A stretch of DNA of 64,000 nt, from contig CALFNN010000010.1 in the NCBI GenBank assembly GCA_937902925.1, positions 62,001 to 126,000 on the forward strand, in the 5' to 3' direction. Positions 8,796-17,348 of this stretch are shown here, piece by piece (positions within the stretch are counted from its first letter, which is position 1; each line of letters starts with the position of its first letter). This stretch comes from an uncultured Opitutaceae bacterium. Its GTDB lineage: Bacteria > Verrucomicrobiota > Verrucomicrobiia > Opitutales > Opitutaceae. A program made the position numbers and the translations under genes. Below the pieces are notes generated by a model that did not search any database, was not told the DNA's origin, and saw nothing but the letters and a program-made list of their open reading frames with translations.

Positions 8796-10255
8796 TCGAT
8801 GATCCTCACGCGATAGGGCACGCGGGCCAGCGAGCCGAACGTATGCGAGCCGATGCGCAATCGTTCCGCCCGCACTCCCGCATCCGCCACGTAATGTTCG
8901 AGTTTCCACTCGCTCGCGATCCAGAGCGTGCCGGGCGACTTGCTCGCGATCGTGCCCGCGGTGCCGAGTTGGGCCGGCCGGCGGAGCGACCAGTCGCGCG
9001 CGCCGGCGGGCAGCCGAAAATCGAAAACGTAGCGGGCGACGACCTCGTCGACGCACAGGATCCGCTCCGGGTGCCGGGCGACGGCGTCACGGATGGCGAC
9101 GGGATCGGGCGGCGTGGTGTCGCCAAAAGCGGGAACCAACACGGCCCCCGCGTTATGGGCGGCAGCCGCGATGACGGCGGCACTGGCGACGGCTCCCGCC
9201 CAGCGGGAGTTGCTCCAAATGACGACGGCCAGTGCGAGACCGGAATATGCCGCGTAGTGCTCCATCCGTCCAGGATACAGAAACGAGCCCATCGCTGCCG
9301 CCGCCAGCCAGATCCAGACGAGCCGGCGGTAGGTTCGCATCCGTCCGTCGGACGTTGCCGCCCGAAACGCCCGGGCAAATCCGAGAAAGGCCAGGACATA
9401 GATCGTCCCGCAAAGCCACGGCTCCCGGCCGAGGACCAATTCGCCCCAGAAATAGAGCGGGCCCCGATACCAGTCGGGCGCCATGATCAGCCGCTTGTGC
9501 GCTGCCATGGCCCGCAGAAACTCCCCCACGGCGCCATGGATCGCCACCAAAAACCAGAGGAAGGTCGCGGCGACGCCGGCGGACGTGCTGACGACCAGCG
9601 TGCGCAACGCGGGGCGGTTCCCGCGCATGGTGAGCAATTGCCCGACGTAGAGCGGAATCACGAATGCCATTGCGAGCGGGTGGGTCAGCACCGCGGCGGC
9701 GGAGAGCACCGCGCCGGCCACCCGGTGCCAGGGTCGGGAACCGTGGGCCCCCAACTGGCCGAGCACGACAAGGAGAAAGGCCAGCGCATCGGGCCGCATG
9801 CCATAATTCACCGAAAAGAAAAAGGCCACGACTGCCGCCGCCAAGGCGACATGCCAGCCCGCCCCGGCGGCACGCGCCAGCCGGTAAACGCAGAGTTGAA
9901 GCGCGCCCTGCACCAGGAGATGAAATGCGGTGAAGCTCGCCGTGCTCACGCCAAAACACGCCACCCAGAGCCCCTGTGTGTAGGGGAGGACTGGCGGAAA
10001 GACGAAGAACTGGGTCGTGCCGATCGACGCCATCCACGGCGCCAGCCAAGGATTCACCAACTGGCCGCTCCGGGTCAGCTCGATGGAAACGCCCGTAAAG
10101 AAGAGGTCATCGACATGCGGCCGGGGATAACCAGCCCGCCAAAGCGCGAGTCCGGCGAGCAGGATGATCCACGGGCCCGGATCGCGCAGAAATTTTTGCC
10201 GCACGGTTTCTGGCGCTGGCGGTCGGAGTTCGGGGGACGGAGAGGTGCCGTTCAT
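8792..10255 (-). CDS. GT-C fold membrane glycosyltransferase (GT39/ArnT-like)
   Basis: A 487-residue protein with a hydrophilic N-terminus, about nine to eleven membrane segments and a soluble periplasmic C-terminal domain. After the first membrane segment comes RPHVDDLFF with Asp49/Asp50, the acidic pair that GT-C enzymes (GT39, GT83, ArnT) carry in their first periplasmic loop. Such enzymes use polyprenyl-phosphate sugars as donors outside the membrane, so this one probably adds a side-branch sugar in the periplasm. A possible source of such a donor is the polyprenyl-phosphate glycosyltransferase-like gene at 59273. The start ATG lies 28 bp after the stop of the sulfatase-fold gene; the upstream extension would overlap it. 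Confidence 0.72.
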   Translation of the reverse strand: MNGTSPSPELRPPAPETVRQKFLRDPGPWIILLAGLALWRAGYPRPHVDDLFFTGVSIELTRSGQLVNPWLAPWMASIGTTQFFVFPPVLPYTQGLWVACFGVSTASFTAFHLLVQGALQLCVYRLARAAGAGWHVALAAAVVAFFFSVNYGMRPDALAFLLVVLGQLGAHGSRPWHRVAGAVLSAAAVLTHPLAMAFVIPLYVGQLLTMRGNRPALRTLVVSTSAGVAATFLWFLVAIHGAVGEFLRAMAAHKRLIMAPDWYRGPLYFWGELVLGREPWLCGTIYVLAFLGFARAFRAATSDGRMRTYRRLVWIWLAAAAMGSFLYPGRMEHYAAYSGLALAVVIWSNSRWAGAVASAAVIAAAAHNAGAVLVPAFGDTTPPDPVAIRDAVARHPERILCVDEVVARYVFDFRLPAGARDWSLRRPAQLGTAGTIASKSPGTLWIASEWKLEHYVADAGVRAERLRIGSHTFGSLARVPYRVRIIE

Positions 10256-10283
10256 CGGGGGACCGGGAATGTGTGGTCGTGGT

Positions 10284-12080
10284 TCATGGATCCCAGTGAA
10301 TTCGCTCCCGCGCGATGAGGCCCAGGATGCGTTGTTGCGCCGCCGAATCGAGGCCGGATGCCTCGGTGAAGCGGGTGTCGTCGCCCTGGGTGCGCACGAC
10401 GCCGTAGCGGTCGGGGGCGGTGAGCACATCGATCCAGCCGCGCTCTCGACCCCGGCGATGGAGAATGATGCTGCCCGGGGCATCGTCAGCCTCGAACAGG
10501 CTCGCCTCGCTTTCGTCGAGCACGAGCGGTTCGCCGAGCCAGTGGCGGAAGCTGGGCGTCAGGTCGGCTTGATGCAACAGCCGCTGGATCACGCGGCCGC
10601 CGGCCTGTTCCTGGTCCACGACCAGCAGCGGAATGCGCCCGGAAAATCCGCCGCCAAACCGTTCCTTCTCGTCCGGGGAAACCGGAACCATCGCACGGTG
10701 GTCCCCGGTGACAAGCATGATGCCGCCGGCGAAGTAACCGCGGCGTGCGAGCTCGGCATGGAACCACGCGGTCCAGCGGTCGGTATAGCGAAAGCAGGCC
10801 TCGATGTCATGGCGGCCGGTGGCTGGATCGATGCACGGAAGGTGGGTCGAGACCGTCTCCAGCGTCAGGAAAAACGGCGCGGCGTGCGGCGCTGCCAGCC
10901 AGTCGAGCGCCCGCTTGTAGAGGGCCTCGTCTGGCGCCGCATCGAAGTTCGGCCGCGGCCAGCCGGCGTAGAACGGATGCTCGCCGCCCTCGGTTTCCTC
11001 GACGCCGACGGCGTCGAGCCATGCGGCCTTGCCGGTGTAGTCGCGCGGCCCCGAGGTGAGAAAGGCCGTGTGATAGCCGGCTTTTTGAAACGTGCGCGGC
11101 AGGGTGATCATCTCGCGCCAGCGTTCGGTGCGGTGGGTGAGTTCGCCGCGCGCGGCAAAAGGCAGCCACAGCCGCGCACCGCCGAGAAGGTCGATCAATC
11201 CCTCGTTGGTGTTGTAACCGCCGGCGTAAAACTGGTCGAAGCGCAGCGCGCGGCCGGAGAGTTCATCCAGTTGGGGCGTCCAGTCGTGGAGTCCACCGAA
11301 GGCCTTGGACTGGTAGCTGGACCACGATTCGATGACGACGAGGATGACGTTGCGCCGTTCCGGAGCGTGGGTGAGTTCGCGGCGGCTCCCGGGCGGGGGG
11401 GCGTAGGACGGCGGATGAGAGTAGCGCGTGTGTTCCGGATTCGGCCGGTTGAGCCAGAGGATGTTGTCGCGCTGCCAGCGGTCGAGATGGCTGGTGGAGG
11501 CGGGGCAGAGGGCGGTGCCGATGGCCGCGACCGCGGCGATCAACCCGAAGCGCCAGCGACCCAGTCCCGCCGGCAGGCGAACGAACAGCGGCAACATCAC
11601 GATGGCGCAGAACGCGACCGCCGCGGCGGTGGCGATGCCCCTGCCACCGAGCCATTCGGCGCCAAAAGCGAGAATCATGGCAGGATGGCCCGCGTAGATG
11701 CTGGCCCGTCCCCAAGAAAGGCGCGTGTCGAGCGCCGAGTAGACGACGACATCGGCGAGCATGAGTGCGAGCAAGCCGCCCAGCATCAGGCGGAGCGCCA
11801 ACCGCGCGGGCCGCGCCGAAACGGATTGGAGCAGTGCGAGCAATGCCGCGACCACGGCCACGAGCCAGGCGTCGCTTTGCCAGACCGGGGTCAACACGGC
11901 GGCTGTGGACTGTTCCTTGGCCCCGGCCGCCACGCCGTCGCTGTGCAGGATGGCCAATCCGCGGAGCGCCGTGGCGGCAATCGCGATCGACAGGATCGCC
12001 AGCGCCCCCGCGTGATCGGAGAGGAGCCGCACGAATACGGGGCGCGCAATGGGGCCGGCGGGAGCGGTTGACGTCGTCAT
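10284..12080 (-). CDS. LtaS/sulfatase-fold membrane phosphotransferase candidate
   Basis: A 598-residue protein with about five N-terminal membrane segments (to about residue 195) and a periplasmic alkaline-phosphatase-superfamily domain. The domain opens NVILVVIESWSSYQS with metal-ligand candidate Glu251. Next is YNTNEGLIDLLGG, where Thr291 aligns with the catalytic Thr of LtaS-type enzymes, then STHLPC (His413) and LVTGDHRAMVP with Asp460-His461, the second metal pair. Members transfer phosphoglycerol or phosphoethanolamine from a phospholipid to a glycan, or are sulfatases. With Thr rather than Cys/Ser in a C-x-P-x-R context, transferase activity is favoured. The ATG forms an ATGA overlap with the upstream gene. 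Confidence 0.75.
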   Translation of the reverse strand: MTTSTAPAGPIARPVFVRLLSDHAGALAILSIAIAATALRGLAILHSDGVAAGAKEQSTAAVLTPVWQSDAWLVAVVAALLALLQSVSARPARLALRLMLGGLLALMLADVVVYSALDTRLSWGRASIYAGHPAMILAFGAEWLGGRGIATAAAVAFCAIVMLPLFVRLPAGLGRWRFGLIAAVAAIGTALCPASTSHLDRWQRDNILWLNRPNPEHTRYSHPPSYAPPPGSRRELTHAPERRNVILVVIESWSSYQSKAFGGLHDWTPQLDELSGRALRFDQFYAGGYNTNEGLIDLLGGARLWLPFAARGELTHRTERWREMITLPRTFQKAGYHTAFLTSGPRDYTGKAAWLDAVGVEETEGGEHPFYAGWPRPNFDAAPDEALYKRALDWLAAPHAAPFFLTLETVSTHLPCIDPATGRHDIEACFRYTDRWTAWFHAELARRGYFAGGIMLVTGDHRAMVPVSPDEKERFGGGFSGRIPLLVVDQEQAGGRVIQRLLHQADLTPSFRHWLGEPLVLDESEASLFEADDAPGSIILHRRGRERGWIDVLTAPDRYGVVRTQGDDTRFTEASGLDSAAQQRILGLIARERIHWDP

Positions 12081-13036
12081 CGACGGGGCGCGGGTTCGTC
12101 GAGCCACGCGGCCCAGGCATCGAGGTCGAGGTCGGCATGTCCCCTTTGGGTCTCGGGGCAGAGGCCCTGGCGGACGGAGTCGAGCATCGCGGGCAGCAGG
12201 CGGTGAAACAGAGGATCCTTGCGGGCCGGATGAAGCAGCCAGGAATCCTTGTCGCGCAGCACGAGGCGCCAGCAGCGCGCGGCCTGCATGCGGCGAAAGA
12301 TCATGATCTCGGGGGAACGGGGATAGCCCCGGCCGCGAAGCCGCGCGAGCAGGGTTTCCCAGTAGATCCGGCCCTGGAGCAAGGGCAGGAGCGGGCGCAG
12401 GCGTTCGAGGTCGAAAAGGTAGCAGCGCGTGCTGCACCAGGCGTTCAGCCAGCCTGCGGGCCGGTCGAGCGAGCGCAGGCGTTCGTGCGCGGTCGGTGCG
12501 TCGATGCCCGCGAGCATCGGGGGCGCGGGGCGCGGAGTGGCGGCGACGATCGTGGGATCCCGCGCGAGCGCTTCCTGCGCGGCACCGGTCCAGTCGAAAC
12601 CCGGTTTCTGGTAAATCAGGACATCGGCGTCAAAATGGAGCAGCCAGCGCGTGCGGCAGAGTTCGAACGCGGCGAGATAGGCCATCAGGGCGCAACCGCC
12701 ATAGTCGTGTGTTTCCCGCAGCCATGGCCGGAGGTAACGCCGGCTGAGCGTGCCAAACAGCTCGTCGCCCGGTCGCAAAGCCACGACGCGGTCGACGAGC
12801 CCACTGCGCCCCCACGCCTCGGCCAGCGAGAGGATGCGGGCCTGCCGGGCGGAGTAGGCGGGCTCGGGATAACGTTGGGCCGGGTCGACGATGCGCGTGG
12901 CCTGCGGCTTGCAGAGGTCGACGACCAGCAGGCGCTCCGTCGCGCCGGCATGCGCGGCGACGAGCGCCGGGACGGTCTGTTCCGCATAGGCATCGTCGCC
13001 GGGACTCAGGTTGATCTGAAGAGTGACGTCCTTCAT
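12077..13036 (-). CDS. Putative GT-A glycosyltransferase, unassigned family
   Basis: A 319-residue soluble protein. A DXD-type motif, HFDADVLIY (Asp136, Asp138), sits after a Rossmann-like first half, as in GT-A nucleotide-sugar transferases, where it binds the metal and sugar nucleotide. Further on are WCSTRCYLFDLERL and EIMIFRRM, compatible with an acceptor-binding half. I do not recognise a family, so the role is inferred from this motif and from its place in the glycosyltransferase cluster. It is coupled on both sides: its ATG overlaps the stop of the GT4 gene upstream and its stop overlaps the sulfatase-fold gene. Confidence 0.6.
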   Translation of the reverse strand: MKDVTLQINLSPGDDAYAEQTVPALVAAHAGATERLLVVDLCKPQATRIVDPAQRYPEPAYSARQARILSLAEAWGRSGLVDRVVALRPGDELFGTLSRRYLRPWLRETHDYGGCALMAYLAAFELCRTRWLLHFDADVLIYQKPGFDWTGAAQEALARDPTIVAATPRPAPPMLAGIDAPTAHERLRSLDRPAGWLNAWCSTRCYLFDLERLRPLLPLLQGRIYWETLLARLRGRGYPRSPEIMIFRRMQAARCWRLVLRDKDSWLLHPARKDPLFHRLLPAMLDSVRQGLCPETQRGHADLDLDAWAAWLDEPAPRR

Positions 13037-14058
13037 GCGGCAACCGATCGGTAAACCGTTTCAAATCGCGCCAACGCGGCGGTTGCGCTGAAGCATTCCT
13101 CCGCGATGCGGCGGCAGGCGCGGCGATCGAGCGAGTCGAGCCGGCGCACGGCGGCCGCGCCTTCGGCGACGGTCCGGATGAGAAAGCCGGTCTCGCCGTC
13201 GCGGACGATTTCCGGCACGCCGCCCCGCGGGCAGCCGATCGCGGGAGTGCCGCACGCGAGCGCCTCCGCGAAAACGAGACCGAAGGGTTCGTCCCACTGC
13301 ACCGGCACGAGCAGGGCCGCGGCGCCGCCGAGCAGCGCATTTTTTTGGCGGTCGTCGACCGGCCCAACGTAGCGGACACGGTTGTCCAGCTCCGGTGCGA
13401 TGTGCTCGTGCCAGTAGCGCTTCGCCGCGTCGTCGCTCCAGCGGTTTCCGGCCAGGAGCAGCGGCCGGCCGGCGGCGCGGGCAATGGCGATGGCCTCGCG
13501 GGCACCCTTGACCTCCTCGATGCGGCTGAGGAAGACGAGCGGGGCATCGGGCGGCACGGCCGGCTGAAAGTCGAGCGCATCGAGATCGACGCAGTTGGGC
13601 ACGGCGTGCCAGGATCCTCCGCCCGCCCGGCCCATGCCGGTGATGAACTCGCTGATGCCGGTGAACGCGAGACGACGCCCGCCGAGGCGCGCCGCGATGC
13701 CGATCTGACGGGCACCGGGGAAACGGTGATAGGTTTGGACGACGGGGATTCGCGCGAGCAACAGTGGCAGGGTGTAGACGAGCCGGCTCGAACTGTGGAC
13801 CACGTCGGCGCGAAACGCACGCGCGGCGCGCAGGAGGGCGAAGGTGTTGCGCACGGTGGACGGGCCGTGTTGCGAGCGCGCGCCCGGCCACGGAAACAGC
13901 TGCTCGACCGCGGCGGTCGAGTCGCGCCGCGCCGCGAGGGCGGCGGAGTGGCCGCGCCGCCGCGCCTCGCGCAGCCAGAGGTCGACGAGCCGCTCGATGC
14001 CGCCGTAGAGGCCGGGTGGCACGGGCAGTTCGGGATCGGCGGTGTAGAGGAGGCGCAC
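13033..14058 (-). CDS. GT4 family glycosyltransferase
   Basis: A 341-residue GT-B transferase. The N-terminus has PPGLYGGIERLVDLWL, the P-x-YGG-x-E loop of a large GT4 subgroup. In the donor half come VFLSRIEEVKGAREAI, WDEPFGLVFAEALACG with Glu257 and Glu265 as the E-x7-E pair, and GGVPEIVRDGETGFL. It should use a nucleotide sugar in the cytoplasm to extend the lipid-linked glycan. Its start is 3 bp after the stop of another GT4-like gene. Among the many GT4 genes here it is one of the most canonical. Confidence 0.88.
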   Translation of the reverse strand: MRLLYTADPELPVPPGLYGGIERLVDLWLREARRRGHSAALAARRDSTAAVEQLFPWPGARSQHGPSTVRNTFALLRAARAFRADVVHSSSRLVYTLPLLLARIPVVQTYHRFPGARQIGIAARLGGRRLAFTGISEFITGMGRAGGGSWHAVPNCVDLDALDFQPAVPPDAPLVFLSRIEEVKGAREAIAIARAAGRPLLLAGNRWSDDAAKRYWHEHIAPELDNRVRYVGPVDDRQKNALLGGAAALLVPVQWDEPFGLVFAEALACGTPAIGCPRGGVPEIVRDGETGFLIRTVAEGAAAVRRLDSLDRRACRRIAEECFSATAALARFETVYRSVAA

Positions 14059-14061
14059 GGA

Positions 14062-15282
14062 TCAGCGGGCGAGGGCGCGGTCCGCCAGTTCGGCGTAGAG
14101 GTGCTGCTGGCGTTCGTGGGCGAAATGCCGTTCGAAGGCGGCGCGGGCCCCGTGGCGCGTCGCGCGGAGGGACGTCCGGTCGGCGAGCCAGCGGTTGAGC
14201 ACGCGCGCGAGGCCGGTGGCGTCGCCGGCGGGAAACAACTGCCCCGCGTCGGGGGCGATGTCGAGGGCTTCGCGGTGGCCGGCAGTGTCGCTGGCGGCGA
14301 CCGCGAGGCCGGCCTGCAGATAGTGAAACAGCTTGTTCGTGATCGTGAGATTGCGGCTGGGGATCGCGCTGACGTCGAGCGCAAGCCCGATGTCGTGCTC
14401 GGCGAGCCGGGCGGGCAGTTCGCCGGCGGGCACGGTCGGCAGGAATTGAATCCTGGGGCGCAAGGCCGCGGGGACCAGCCCGAGCCATTGCTGCCGATAA
14501 CCAGGCGACGTTTCGCCGCGCAACAGGAGCCGCCAGTCGCCCAAGAGATGCGGCAGGGCGGCGGCCAGCGTCTCGAGGCCGCGCTCAGGCCCGAGCACGA
14601 GGGAAAACCAGTGGAGCGACACCGTGGGGCGCGATGCCGGCGAAGGCGGAGGCAAGCCGGAGGGAAACGTGTTGTAGGCGACGGCGGGAGCCGAGACGCC
14701 GTAGGCTCCCGCCAGACCCGCAGCGAGAGACCGGGAGGTCGTCAGCCGGTAGTGGCAGTGGCGGAGCAGTTCTTCCTCCAATGCGGCAAGGACGGCGACG
14801 GGCCGCCCGCGTTGCTGGGCGGGCGTGAGGTCGCGGGAAAACCAGTCCTCGAAGTCCACCCCCACGCGCGCACCATCCTCCTGCATCCTCCGCCCGAACC
14901 ACAGGCCGCCCTCGGCGTGCACGATCGTCAGGTCGGCGGGCCGGCGTGCCGCATGGCGGGCGAGGGCGCGATTCGCGTAGCCCCAGACGTCAGCCGTGAC
15001 GCGGCCGCTTCGTTCGAACCAGGATTTGGCGGCGCGATGACGAAGGCGGCAGGCCAACCACGCCAGCCGGCGGCCCGGTGCATGCGATGAAAAATCCGCG
15101 ACGGGTTCCCAGCGCCAGCGTTTGCCCGCGGCCAGTTGTTGGTCCCGGCTGGCGTAGATCGGGTCATAGCTCACGCCGTGCACCGTAACCTCGTGGCCGG
15201 CGGCGGCGAGTGCCTCGGCCTCCTTTTGCGGTCGCGGAGCCGTGCAAAGATGACGGCCGATATAGATGGCGATGCGGGCCAC
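14062..15282 (-). CDS. GT4-like glycosyltransferase
   Basis: A 406-residue GT-B protein. Residues 1-30 (MARIAIYIGRHLC and KEAEALAAAGHEVTV) are a typical GT4 first strand and helix. The donor domain has LHWFSLVLGPERGLETL and later ITNKLFHYLQAGLAVAASD, which replaces the usual E-F-G-x-V-x-x-E element with the NKLF-x-Y-x-x-AG pattern seen in divergent GT4 proteins. It is probably a glycosyltransferase, but the substrate is unknown. It starts 7 bp after the stop of the acyltransferase gene, and 3 bp separate its stop from the next GT4 start. Confidence 0.8.
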   Translation of the reverse strand: MARIAIYIGRHLCTAPRPQKEAEALAAAGHEVTVHGVSYDPIYASRDQQLAAGKRWRWEPVADFSSHAPGRRLAWLACRLRHRAAKSWFERSGRVTADVWGYANRALARHAARRPADLTIVHAEGGLWFGRRMQEDGARVGVDFEDWFSRDLTPAQQRGRPVAVLAALEEELLRHCHYRLTTSRSLAAGLAGAYGVSAPAVAYNTFPSGLPPPSPASRPTVSLHWFSLVLGPERGLETLAAALPHLLGDWRLLLRGETSPGYRQQWLGLVPAALRPRIQFLPTVPAGELPARLAEHDIGLALDVSAIPSRNLTITNKLFHYLQAGLAVAASDTAGHREALDIAPDAGQLFPAGDATGLARVLNRWLADRTSLRATRHGARAAFERHFAHERQQHLYAELADRALAR

Positions 15283-15289
15283 GGGAATG

Positions 15290-16375
15290 TCAGGTGACGG
15301 CTCGGCGCAGCAGCGGCAGGCGGGCGATCAGCACCGAAAGGCCGAGCGACGCGACGATCGCCACGGGAATATGGATGGCTGGTCCGGCGCCCGCCATCGC
15401 CGGCGAGATTCGTGGGCTCCACACGACATCGAGCACGAAGGCGTGCAGCAAATAGATGCCGAGGCTGTAGCGGCTGACGAGACGCACGCTGGAACAAAAC
15501 CGCGGAAATCGTTGGACGGGGAACGCTCGGCCCACGTGGAGAAGGAGCAGAAACGCGACGACGCTTTGGGCCACGACCTGCGGGCGCAGAAAGTGCAGCA
15601 GCGTTTCCTGCCGCTCGCCGGGCGCCGTGGTCAGGAAGCGGGTGCCAAAAATGTCGGCGATCCAGATGAGCGCGAATATCCAAAGACAAACGGCGAGTTC
15701 CCGCGGCCCAAGCGGCCGGCGGCCGAGCCGGCCGCCGATGACGAGGAACGCCGCATAACCCACGCCGGCAAAATAGCTGTCGGGAATACCGTAGGCGTCG
15801 ACGACCCGTGACAACGTCGGCCAGACGAGGCTCAGGCCGAACGACCAGAGAAAGATGCGGAACGTGCCGGGCGTCATGGCGGCGGCCAGTTGTTGCAGCC
15901 AGGGCGTCGCCAGCGTGAGCGGAAGCATCAGGAGCAGGAACCAGAGGTGATAATAGGCGGGGAAGCCGAGCAGGATGCGGACAAACTCGCGCGCCGGCAG
16001 GGTTTCGTCCCGACCGAATTGGCGCACCACAACGCCAAGCACGGTGGCGAACACGAGCGGGAGGAGAATCCGCCCGAACCGATGGCGGTAAAAGGCGCCG
16101 AGGTCGGCGATGGGCCGTCGCATCATGAGGTAGCCGTTCAGCAGCAAAAACAGCGGCACGCAGAGCTTCGCCAGCGCGGTCAACGAAGCGAGCGCCCACC
16201 ACGACGGCCCAAACGAGGGCGCCTGGATCATCAGCCCGTGCAACATCACCAGCAAGACGGTCGCCACGGCGCGAACGAGGTCGGGGGCGAATTCGCGTTG
16301 ACCCGACGAGATGGCGGCCACCGGTTCGTCGTGACGCGGGGAATTGATGGGCGGGCGAAGTGGAATGGCGATCAC
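15290..16375 (-). CDS. Acyltransferase family 3 membrane protein
   Basis: A protein of 361 residues with about ten membrane segments. LVRAVATVLLVMLHG near residues 33-47 contains the Arg35/His46 pair that defines acyltransferase-3 (OafA/YrhL/NolL) proteins, and LAKLCVPLFLLLNGYLM is the next conserved segment. These enzymes carry an acyl group, usually acetyl, across the membrane and place it on extracytoplasmic sugars. The start is uncertain: no ATG lies between the preceding gene and the first helix, so the GTG giving VIAIPLRPP is used. There is a 124-bp leader between this gene and the methyltransferase gene, which could hold its own start signal. Confidence 0.85.
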   Translation of the reverse strand: MIAIPLRPPINSPRHDEPVAAISSGQREFAPDLVRAVATVLLVMLHGLMIQAPSFGPSWWALASLTALAKLCVPLFLLLNGYLMMRRPIADLGAFYRHRFGRILLPLVFATVLGVVVRQFGRDETLPAREFVRILLGFPAYYHLWFLLLMLPLTLATPWLQQLAAAMTPGTFRIFLWSFGLSLVWPTLSRVVDAYGIPDSYFAGVGYAAFLVIGGRLGRRPLGPRELAVCLWIFALIWIADIFGTRFLTTAPGERQETLLHFLRPQVVAQSVVAFLLLLHVGRAFPVQRFPRFCSSVRLVSRYSLGIYLLHAFVLDVVWSPRISPAMAGAGPAIHIPVAIVASLGLSVLIARLPLLRRAVT

Positions 16376-16454
16376 GAGTCCGGTGCTGCGCAAGGGCCGC
16401 GCGTGGGTGGAGCGAAAATGAAAACGAGACCGGCGTTGCCGACCCAAAGCGTCC

Positions 16455-16486
16455 CCGCGCGGTGCGCGGGAGCGCCCGGCGCGCGG
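16455..16486 (-). other. GC-rich inverted repeat between FkbM and acyltransferase genes
   Basis: Perfect 7-bp arms (16455-16461 and 16480-16486, CCGCGCG with CGCGCGG) enclose an 18-nt loop in the 124-bp gap. It starts 13 bp after the stop of the methyltransferase gene. No T-run follows in the direction of transcription, so it is not a classic terminator. It may be an mRNA structure or chance in GC-rich DNA. Confidence 0.3.
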
Positions 16487-16499
16487 TTGAATTCCCGAT

Positions 16500-17348
16500 T
16501 CACGCGGCCGGCTCGGCGAGCCAGTGCTCCTCGTGATCGAACGCGATGACACGCCAGGCGTAGCGATGCGCGGTGAGAAAGGCGGCGACGTCCGCCACGC
16601 AATGCCCGTGCTTGGGCAGGGCGGGCGGATGCACGCTCAGCAACAGGGTGGGACGACGGGCGGCGATGAGACCGGCGGCGCCCTGCAGCACGAAGAGCTC
16701 CGCGCCCTCGACATCGCATTTGATGAGCAGCGGGCCGGGTGGCAGCGCGGTGGCGGTGCCAAGCCCGTCGAGGCTGTAATGCGGCAGCGCCGCGGCGCCG
16801 GCGTCTTCCAGGCAAACGTAGCGAGTCGCGGCGAGACCGCGGGCAAGTTCGGGCGCGCGAAGCCGTTCCTCGGTGCGCGCCAGAGCCTCTTGCAGCGTGG
16901 CAGGAACCGGTTGCGCGCGATCCAGCAGTCCCCAGAGAAGCGACAGGCGGCCCGCATCCCGATGGGCGAAACGACGGGTGCACGCGAGGCTGGCATCGTC
17001 GGCGTCCGCGGCGATCACTCTGACCCCGGAGCCGTATTGCAGGGCGAGGGTCGCGAACATCCCCATCGCGCAGCCGAGATCGAGCATGACGCCGTTGGGA
17101 TGGGCGGCGGCCCAGCCGGCGACCATGTCGGCGCATTCCGGCTCGTAGCCGGCCCACTCGCCGACCGCGCCGGTGAAAACCGCCGGGATTCGCAGCGTGC
17201 GTCCATGGCCGACGTCCACCGGCACGCCGCGGCCGCGGAGATCGAGCAGACGGTGAAAGAGCGGGCGGACTCGACGCCAAAGCGGCTCGGCGTGGCGAAG
17301 GACCGGCGCATGGCGCACGGCGCGGGCTGCATCGAGCATCCAGCTCAT
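16500..17348 (-). CDS. FkbM family SAM-dependent methyltransferase
   Basis: A 282-residue class I methyltransferase. The SAM-binding glycine motif is VMLDLGCAMGMFATLA (about 87-102), followed by RVIAADADD, the acidic ribose-binding strand. LIKCDVEGAELFVLQGA (about 213-229) is the FkbM signature. Members O-methylate sugars in antibiotics, nodulation factors and surface glycans, so it probably methylates a hydroxyl of the exported polysaccharide. The ATG overlaps the stop of the upstream glycosyltransferase gene as ATGA. Confidence 0.87.
   Translation of the reverse strand: MSWMLDAARAVRHAPVLRHAEPLWRRVRPLFHRLLDLRGRGVPVDVGHGRTLRIPAVFTGAVGEWAGYEPECADMVAGWAAAHPNGVMLDLGCAMGMFATLALQYGSGVRVIAADADDASLACTRRFAHRDAGRLSLLWGLLDRAQPVPATLQEALARTEERLRAPELARGLAATRYVCLEDAGAAALPHYSLDGLGTATALPPGPLLIKCDVEGAELFVLQGAAGLIAARRPTLLLSVHPPALPKHGHCVADVAAFLTAHRYAWRVIAFDHEEHWLAEPAA

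Noticed and set aside
10164-15090. Several plus-strand open frames of 400-635 codons within the polysaccharide cluster
   Set aside because: All are antisense to genes with clear glycosyltransferase or sulfatase motifs and 4-bp coupled starts.
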